Source: Xenorhabdus anantnagensis
GTDB lineage: Bacteria; Pseudomonadota; Gammaproteobacteria; Enterobacterales; Enterobacteriaceae
Assembly: GCF_028598555.1 (NCBI RefSeq)
Contig: NZ_JAQRFN010000013.1
Location: forward strand, 1-64,000
Length of the DNA: 64,000 nt
Direction: 5' to 3'
Of the stretch, positions 56,796-64,000 are shown in pieces. The notes under the pieces are model-generated. The model was not told where the DNA came from, did not search any database, and saw only the letters and a list, made by a program, of their open reading frames with translations. How positions within the stretch are numbered: position 1 is the stretch's first letter; every line of letters begins with the position of its first letter. A program made the position numbers and the translations under genes.

Positions 56796-56828
56796 TCATA
56801 ATTTGCATAGCGTCTTATCTTGAATCGC

Positions 56829-56914
56829 TTTTTAACTCGAATGACTTTTTATTAACTCGAATAGCTTGTTATTAACTCGAATAGTTTTTTGTCCACAAGT
56901 TTTTTGTCCACAAG
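56829..56914. repeat. Tandem repeats in the cse2-cas7e gap
   Basis: Three copies of a roughly 20-bp unit containing TTAACTCGAAT are followed by two identical 15-mers (TTTTTTGTCCACAAG, 56885-56899 and 56900-56914). They fill most of the 128-bp gap, which is large for an otherwise overlapping cas operon. The second 15-mer ends just before the cas7e SD. Confidence 0.88.
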
Positions 56915-56923
56915 GAATTCCAA

Positions 56924-57961
56924 ATGAGCCAATTTATTCAGCTACATCTGTTAACGTCTTACCCGCCTGCCAACCTGAACCGTGATGATCTGGGACGTCC
57001 TAAGACCGCCAAAATGGGCGGGTTTGAGAGATTAAGGATCAGTTCCCAGAGTTTGAAACGCCACTGGCGAATCTCTGATCTGTTTCAGGAAGCTCTTGCT
57101 GACCATCTTGGTTTTCGTACCAAACGTTTTGGCTTTCAGGTTTACCAACGCTTGCTAAATGGGGGAGTAAAAGAGAAGCAAGCGACTGAATGGGCTGTCG
57201 CTATTGCAGAAGTCTTTGGCAAAAATAAAAAAGATGAACCGCTGGAAATTGAACAACTGGCACATATCAGCCCAACAGAAAAAGAGGCAACCTTTGCACT
57301 GGCTGACAAACTTATTGCGGAAAATCGCGCACCCAAAAAAGAAGAGTTACAGCTACTGAGCACAGCAAAAACGGCCGTGGATATTGCACTGTTCGGTCGT
57401 ATGCTGGCTTCCAGCCCAGCTTACAGTATTGAAGCAGCCTGTCAGGTTGCCCATGCCATCAGCGTCCACAGTGTTACCGTGGAAGATGATTACTTTACCG
57501 CAGTGGACGACCTCAATAACGGTAAAAGTGATTCAGGTTCAGCCCATATTGGCGAAACCGGCTTTGCGGCTGCCCTGTTTTACAGCTATATCTGCATCAA
57601 TAAATCTTTATTGATAGAAACGCTGGCAGGCAATGAAGCACTGGCAAATAAAGCCATTGCCGCCCTGACAGAAGCCGCCGTTAAAATCTCCCCATCCGGC
57701 AAACAAAATAGCTTCGGTTCCCGCGCTTATGCCAGTTATGTGATGGCAGAAAAAGGCGAATATCAGCCCCGTTCACTGTCTGTCGCGTTTTTAAAGCCCG
57801 TTGACGGAGAAGATCAGGCAACCGACGCCATCACAGCATTGGAAAAACAGGTGAAAAACTTCGATAACGTTTATGGCACTTGCGCTGATACACGCTATAG
57901 CATCAATGCCGTCACTGGCGAAGGTAGTTTTGTCGAGTTGGTTCAGTTCGTGACTGAGTAA
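56924..57961 (+). CDS. cas7e: Type I-E Cascade backbone subunit Cas7e (Cse4/CasC)
   Basis: A 345-residue Cas7 (E. coli CasC 363). The start MSQFIQLHLLTSYPPANLNRDD, cut by a GGFERLRISSQSLKRHWR motif near residue 30, is diagnostic. FGSRAYASYVM near residue 265 is also conserved. Six copies form the crRNA-binding filament of Cascade. It follows the repeat-filled gap after cse2 and lies 12 bp before cas5e. Confidence 0.95.
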   Translation: MSQFIQLHLLTSYPPANLNRDDLGRPKTAKMGGFERLRISSQSLKRHWRISDLFQEALADHLGFRTKRFGFQVYQRLLNGGVKEKQATEWAVAIAEVFGKNKKDEPLEIEQLAHISPTEKEATFALADKLIAENRAPKKEELQLLSTAKTAVDIALFGRMLASSPAYSIEAACQVAHAISVHSVTVEDDYFTAVDDLNNGKSDSGSAHIGETGFAAALFYSYICINKSLLIETLAGNEALANKAIAALTEAAVKISPSGKQNSFGSRAYASYVMAEKGEYQPRSLSVAFLKPVDGEDQATDAITALEKQVKNFDNVYGTCADTRYSINAVTGEGSFVELVQFVTE

Positions 57962-57973
57962 AAAGGAGCCGAT

Positions 57974-58735
57974 ATGAAGACTTACTTGGTCTTTCGCTTA
58001 TACGGCGCGTTAGCCAGTTGGGGTGTTGACGCGGTCGGGGAAAACCGGCCAACAAGCATTTATCCCACCCGTTCAGCTATCTTGGGGCTATTGGGCGCTG
58101 CGCTGGGTATCCGGCGTGATGATGAGACACAGCTTGCTGCGTTGCAGCAGAGTGTTAAAGTCGCCATCAAACAGAGCGTTGCTGGCTCATTGATGCGGGA
58201 TTACCATACTTCTCAGGTTCCCTCTCAAGAGAAAAAACGGACTCACCTGACGCGCAAAAGTGAGTTAAGTGATAAATCTAAATTAAACACCATACTGTCT
58301 TCGCGGGATTACCGTGCTGATGGCTTGTGGATTATCGCCATTTCATTAACAGAACAAGCCAGTTTCACGCTTTCCGCCTTGCACGACGCGCTGGTAAAAC
58401 CGGTCTTTACGCTGAGCCTTGGACGAAAATCCTGTCCTTTGGCACTTCCGATGATGCCGCAACTGGCAGAATATCCGTCACTAAAAACAGCCCTTGATAC
58501 GCCTTTTCCGCCCTTAACCCAATCAGAGAAAGCTGATCGCTATCGGTTAAGCAGTTATGGCTATGATGTAGTGAGCTACTTTTGGGAGGGAGATAAAGGC
58601 GAGATTGATATTCCTGATACCGCAGTATTGACCAGCCAGCTCTGGGATGAACCATTATCACGCCGCCGCTGGCAGTTTACACAACGCACGATGCACCAGA
58701 TATCGATAACGGAGGGAACACATGTATCTGTCTAA
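57974..58735 (+). CDS. cas5e: Type I-E Cascade subunit Cas5e (CasD)
   Basis: A 253-residue Cas5e. YLVFRLYGALASWGVDAVGE at the N-terminus and the PTRSAILGLLGAALGI motif near residue 35 are characteristic of the family. It caps the crRNA 5' handle. SD AAGGAG precedes the ATG. It overlaps cas6e by 14 nt. Confidence 0.95.
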   Translation: MKTYLVFRLYGALASWGVDAVGENRPTSIYPTRSAILGLLGAALGIRRDDETQLAALQQSVKVAIKQSVAGSLMRDYHTSQVPSQEKKRTHLTRKSELSDKSKLNTILSSRDYRADGLWIIAISLTEQASFTLSALHDALVKPVFTLSLGRKSCPLALPMMPQLAEYPSLKTALDTPFPPLTQSEKADRYRLSSYGYDVVSYFWEGDKGEIDIPDTAVLTSQLWDEPLSRRRWQFTQRTMHQISITEGTHVSV

Positions 58736-59395
58736 AGTCACTTTGCGACCTTCTGTTTATCATATACAAGCACCGTCACGACAGACGAAAAACGATGTCT
58801 ATTCTTCCCACCAGCTCTTGTGGCAACTGTTTACAGAACAACAAGAGCGCAATTTCCTTTTCAGGGAAGAGAGAAATTTAAATGGCAGACCTGAATTTTT
58901 TGTGTTGTCCACCACCACACCGATCATCAATTCCCCACGGTTTCAGATCCAGACCAAGCCTTTTGCCCCTCAATTACATAACGGGCAAAAACTGGCATTC
59001 AAACTCCGCATAAATCCCACTATTTGCCTGACGGATAAAGATTCACGCAAACAACAACGCCATGATGTTTTGATGCATGCCAAGCGTCAGGCGCAGGATT
59101 CTGGTATCGGTGCTGATGAGATTGAAACATTGATGATACAAGCTGCTCAAACTTGGATACAAGATGAGAAACGGCGGGCTAATTGGGGTATCCGCTTCGA
59201 TTTCACCCCAGATATTGAACGCTACACCCAACATCGCAGCTTCAAAGCTTCTGGTCAGAAAGTGGCATTTTCCAGCGTAGATTATCAGGGCGTGCTTACC
59301 CTGTCAGATAGTGAGCTTTTTCTTGAGCAATACCGCAAAGGATTTGGCCGGGCAAAATCCTTTGGTTGTGGGTTAATGCTGATAAGGGCACTGTA

Positions 59396-59396
<1 letters not shown>
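58722..59396 (+). CDS. cas6e: Type I-E CRISPR RNA endonuclease Cas6e (CasE)
   Basis: A 224-residue Cas6e. MYLSKVTLRP opens the protein; the catalytic His is probably H30 in SSHQLLWQLF, equivalent to H20 of E. coli CasE. The C-terminus has the Gly-rich RNA-binding loop GFGRAKSFGCGLMLI. It cuts the repeat hairpin CCCCGT/ACGGGG in transcripts of the arrays. It overlaps cas1 by 1 nt (TAATG). Confidence 0.95.
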
Positions 59397-60612
<1,216 letters not shown>

Positions 60613-60614
60613 TT

Positions 60615-60694
60615 TGGCGGAGTTAAAAGGCGATTAAAATGGTAGAATTTTTCCTGTTAATAAAGTTATTTTAAAACAGATGGTTATACTTAGC
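60615..60694 (+). promoter_or_regulatory. CRISPR array 3 leader
   Basis: 80-bp AT-rich segment between cas2 and the first repeat. It contains AAAATGGTAGAATTTTT (60638-60654), also found in the other two leaders, then TTAAAACAGATGGTTATA, a degenerate form of the remaining leader sequence. Confidence 0.75.
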
Positions 60695-62127
60695 GTGTTC
60701 CCCGTAGGTACGGGGATAAACCGCCTTGCGGCCAGAAATCACGGCTATCAATGGAGTGTTCCCCGTAGGTACGGGGATAAACCGTGCCGGACAACGATGC
60801 TGATATTGAGTTTGTTGTGTTCCCCGTAGGTACGGGGATAAACCTGGTTTTGCTCAATCGATGCCACGTCAACATGGGTGTTCCCCGTAGGTACGGGGAT
60901 AAACCTTCAACGTCACCATCTTTTAACCGGCGATGCCGTGTTCCCCGTAGGTACGGGGATAAACCGAATAATTTCTGGTGTCGGGTAGAACTGGTGACGT
61001 GTTCCCCGTAGGTACGGGGATAAACCGGCGAAAACAGGCACACGGGTATATTTATTTCAGTGTTCCCCGTAGGTACGGGGATAAACCGTTGAATCATTTA
61101 AAAAACTTTATCAGGATTTAGTGTTCCCCGTAGGTACGGGGATAAACCGTGAGTGATTCATGAATCACGCTGCGGGCTTTTGTGTTCCCCGTAGGTACGG
61201 GGATAAACCGGATTAAAACCATGTCAGATAAAGAATCACCATGTGTTCCCCGTAGGTACGGGGATAAACCGGCGAAACCTCGAAGGGTGCGACCAACGAG
61301 GCTGTGTTCCCCGTAGGTACGGGGATAAACCGCCTTAGATTTCCTGCTGATTTCATGGGGACGGGTGTTCCCCGTAGGTACGGGGATAAACCGGCCGCCT
61401 GTGTGTCACGAATTGTTTTTTCTGTCGTGTTCCCCGTAGGTACGGGGATAAACCGGTTGAATGGGATACTGTCTGTACGCAAAAAAAGTGTTCCCCGTAG
61501 GTACGGGGATAAACCGCTGTCAGAAATCGGCGCGCATGGAAGCGCCGAAGTGTTCCCCGTAGGTACGGGGATAAACCGTTATTGGTACGGCTGGCTCAGG
61601 TAAAACTATGGTGTTCCCCGTAGGTACGGGGATAAACCGTTGACCGCATCCAGATACAGTTCTGGCACTTGGTGTTCCCCGTAGGTACGGGGATAAACCG
61701 GATTCCAGCCAGTCGGCTCACCACTTTTAACCGTGTTCCCCGTAGGTACGGGGATAAACCGCCAAATATAAATATGCCTCGCTGGATGATATTGTGTTCC
61801 CCGTAGGTACGGGGATAAACCGGAGGCCGCATGAGACATTTTGATTACAACCGCGTGTTCCCCGTAGGTACGGGGATAAACCGGAGGCCGCATGAGACAT
61901 TTTGATTACAACCGCGTGTTCCCCGTAGGTACGGGGATAAACCGTACGATTACAGAACCGTAAATACACATCTAACGTGTTCCCCGTAGGTACGGGGATA
62001 AACCGAGTCGGGCATGAGTGAAGTTCAAGCAGAGAAAGTGTTCCCCGTAGGCACGGGGATAAACCGCTGCACGGTCTTCTGCCTAAAGGAGTTTATGCAT
62101 GTTCCCCATAGGTACGGGGATAAACCG
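60695..62127 (+). CRISPR. CRISPR array 3, type I-E, 24 repeats
   Basis: 24 repeats with 23 spacers. The first repeat starts at 60695 and the last at 62099. The period is 61 bp except one of 60 bp and two of 62 bp. The repeat centre is GTAGGTAC, unlike the GTGAGTAC centre of arrays 1 and 2. Copies 23 and 24 have changes, marking the trailer end. Spacers 19 (61823-61854) and 20 (61884-61915) are identical. Confidence 0.98.
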
Positions 62128-62728
62128 ATGGCCGTATCGATTATGAGATAAGACACTGGGTCATTCAAAGTCATCAGCACTGTCATCGAAAGAGAATATT
62201 ATATTTAAAGCCAATCAACACTTTGAATACATCATCGGATAAACCAGCCCTGAGTAAGCGGGGTTGGTTTCATGATGGGGGCTTCCGCAATTACAAGAGC
62301 AACCTCAAACTTTTATGCATAAAAACACATAAAAATAACTACTGATTAAATAAAATCATCATGTGCCAAAGAGAATTTATCAATAATATCTTTATGGTGA
62401 TTTATCTTGGTTTAATGAATATATAAATAATAATAAAAAATTTTATTTCAATCGTCTTACTTTAAGTAAGAAAAATATATAGCAACAAAAAATCAACCAA
62501 AAAATAATAACTCTATAAAATTAATTGTTTTATCAAAATATTAAGGAGATAAAATCAACTTTATTTGATGATAAATCGAACGAATATTCCAAATTGTGCG
62601 ATATTCTATCTACAAGCATAATTCGTTAATGATTGTCAAAAATACCTATGATAATCTACGCCGCTTTCCATCCTGCATTGTTCATTTGATAGACAATTAA
62701 CTGTCAAAAATAGGAAGCGAATTTATTT
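62128..62728. other. AT-rich region after array 3
   Basis: 600 bp without a supportable gene. Positions 62240-62270 form an imperfect hairpin (AAACCAGCCC with GGGGTTGGTTT) that might end the array transcript. The right part should hold the promoter of the outer-membrane protein gene. Confidence 0.45.
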
Positions 62729-63748
62729 ATGAACTTAACTAACACCAGTAAATTGTTAGCCGCTACTCTGTGTCTTGCAACCTCGTATAGCTACGCAGAT
62801 AGTGAGCGTCCACTTTTTTCATTGACCATGTCAGAATCCGGCGTTCAGAAAACGAATAATGATGGTAGCTTATCCCGCTCTACCAAATCTGAATCGCGTA
62901 TTCTGCCAATTTGGGGTGATGAAGCTCGCGCGAAAGGTTACGACCTGCCTGAGCCGTTTGGTGTTAGTTATGGTTATATGAATCTGCGACAAGATGTTGT
63001 CGTAGATAGCATTAAATTTCAATTCACCAATCCCCTTGTAGATAATGCCTTCAGAAATATTATTGCCGTCAATGCTGGAGATACTCGGGGAAAAAATGAA
63101 TCTCATATGCTTAAACTGGATACTTGGGTATTACCTTTTCTAAATGTATATAGTGTATATGGGAAAACCAAAGGTACATCAAGAACTAATCTTGATAGCA
63201 TTTACTTTATGAACATGGAAGAGCCTTGGCAAAAGGATATTCCTTTTGAATTGAATTTTAAAGGAAAGACCTATGGTGGTGGAGTTACTTTTGCTGGCGG
63301 TTATAATCAGTTTTTTGCCACATTAGATGCCAATTATACACGTACTAATCTTGATATTTTAGATGGTGATATCAGCGCTTTTGTCCTCACTCCTCGTGTT
63401 GGTTATGAATTTGTGTTTGAGCCACTCTTTTCCGGACAGGGAAATAGTAAGGTTCAAGTATGGGTAGGTGCTATGTACCAAGATATCACCCAACGTTTTA
63501 AAGGTGATGTCAGCAAGCTCACTTTACCACCTGACCTAGCTGGCTTGTTTGAACCAATTAAAAATAATCCAGCTGATAACGGCAAATTTCAATCAGACAT
63601 TAAATTCGATGTCGAACAACACCTTGCCCACAAATGGAATAATACTGTTGGTGCACGGGTCGAAATTACCCGTAATTTCAATATCCTGTCAGAAGTCGGT
63701 TTCGGCAACCGTAACAGCTTCTTTATTTCCGGTGAGTTCCGTTTTTAA
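62729..63748 (+). CDS. Predicted outer-membrane beta-barrel protein, function unknown
   Basis: A 339-residue exported protein. The signal peptide runs to about SYSYA (residue 23). The mature part has alternating short beta-strands (YGGGVTFAGGYNQFFATLDA, FVLTPRVGYEFVF, KVQVWVGAMYQDI, NILSEVGFG) and ends in SGEFRF with a terminal Phe, as in Bam-inserted barrels. I do not recognise the family. It is translationally coupled (1-nt overlap, TAATG) to the Omp85-like gene that follows. Confidence 0.7.
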   Translation: MNLTNTSKLLAATLCLATSYSYADSERPLFSLTMSESGVQKTNNDGSLSRSTKSESRILPIWGDEARAKGYDLPEPFGVSYGYMNLRQDVVVDSIKFQFTNPLVDNAFRNIIAVNAGDTRGKNESHMLKLDTWVLPFLNVYSVYGKTKGTSRTNLDSIYFMNMEEPWQKDIPFELNFKGKTYGGGVTFAGGYNQFFATLDANYTRTNLDILDGDISAFVLTPRVGYEFVFEPLFSGQGNSKVQVWVGAMYQDITQRFKGDVSKLTLPPDLAGLFEPIKNNPADNGKFQSDIKFDVEQHLAHKWNNTVGARVEITRNFNILSEVGFGNRNSFFISGEFRF

Positions 63749-64000
63749 TGTTTGATCGCGCAATATTCAAAAGGCTGGTGATTTCCAGCCTGCTTATTTT
63801 TACCATTTCATCTGCACACGCTGATATCTTGCCTGATCGGCAAAAAATTGATGGTTGGTTAAACGAATTAGGCGGCAGCAACCATTTTGATGACCGCAAG
63901 AAAATTGACTGGGGCGTATTACCCGGCCCTTTTTACACCCCTGAAATGGGTGTGGGGATTGGTGTTGCCGTAGTTGGTTTATACCGCCCTGACAGTTCTG
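63748..64000 (+). CDS. Omp85/BamA-TamA-like outer-membrane protein, 5' part only
   Basis: The frame is open from ATG 63748 to the window end, so the C-terminal part is missing. A signal peptide (hydrophobic residues 10-20, cleavage near SSAHA) is followed by LPGPFYTPEMGVGIGVAVVG, which resembles the first barrel strand of bacterial surface-antigen (Omp85-type) proteins. The start overlaps the previous stop by 1 nt. The assignment rests on about 85 residues. Confidence 0.6.
   Translation, partial: MFDRAIFKRLVISSLLIFTISSAHADILPDRQKIDGWLNELGGSNHFDDRKKIDWGVLPGPFYTPEMGVGIGVAVVGLYRPDSS

Noticed and set aside
60690-61969. Minus-strand and plus-strand open frames through array 3 with repeated motifs such as VYPRTYGEH and GLSPYLRGT
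   Set aside because: They are translations of the CRISPR repeats, with period 61 bp, not proteins.

Overview
The window looks like a chromosome segment of a Morganellaceae bacterium, most likely Xenorhabdus or a close relative. This is an inference from a 127-bp ERIC element, enterobacterial-type entCEBA, ter and gnt genes, an AT-rich background with many remnants, and a large type I-E CRISPR-Cas locus. No rRNA or tRNA gene was recognised.

1-23.3 kb. A subtilisin-type autotransporter (minus strand) is followed by a complete catechol siderophore locus. Divergent transcription from a double Fur box near 15.6 kb drives fes, an MbtH-like gene, a 2899-residue NRPS and entS leftwards, and a TonB-dependent receptor followed by entC, entE, entB and entA rightwards. 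The NRPS reads C-A-T-E-C-A-T-TE. Its second A domain carries the EntF serine code and its first has two acidic pocket residues, so a 2,3-DHB-D-(basic residue)-L-Ser product of the chrysobactin/vanchrobactin type is predicted. A yqhA-type membrane protein gene closes the region.

23.4-34.6 kb. This is a tellurite/stress (Ter) locus. A TerW-like regulator and a four-gene phosphoribosyltransferase/HAD/HpcH module lie on the minus strand, divergent from terZABCD. Three copies of one 13-bp operator-like sequence lie between them. Next to it is a Fim-type tyrosine recombinase whose 3' end lies inside a 308-bp segment bounded by perfect 23-bp inverted repeats, so inversion would rewrite the recombinase's own C-terminus. 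A SymE-like small protein follows.

34.6-48.2 kb. This part holds an SDR gene remnant, a DUF3761 protein, a Bax-like glucosaminidase, the ERIC element, and an MBOAT/SGNH/SGNH operon that is a candidate for peptidoglycan O-acetylation. It continues with gluconate genes (gntR, gntK, gntU with GntR operators) and a beta-glucoside PTS operon (IIB, IIC, IIA, GH4), whose presumed LacI-type regulator survives only as a fragment although a perfect operator palindrome remains.

48.2-62.1 kb. This is the CRISPR region. Arrays 1 (4 repeats) and 2 (8 repeats) point at each other, have homologous leaders at their outer ends, and enclose a small GhoS-like gene. An orphan AbrB-type antitoxin gene, a solitary repeat-spacer-repeat unit reminiscent of NilD, and a transposase fragment follow. 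Then comes a full type I-E operon (cas3, cse1, cse2, cas7, cas5, cas6e, cas1, cas2) and array 3 (24 repeats, with one duplicated spacer). The window ends with an outer-membrane barrel gene and the 5' part of an Omp85-like gene.

A pattern that crosses these regions is a set of short in-frame tandem duplications, mostly of exactly 15 bp (five codons). They occur in unrelated genes: two NRPS linkers, entC, entE, a PTS IIA gene, a phosphoribosyltransferase gene, cse2 and, with an 18-bp unit, gntK. Related repeats occur in two intergenic regions.
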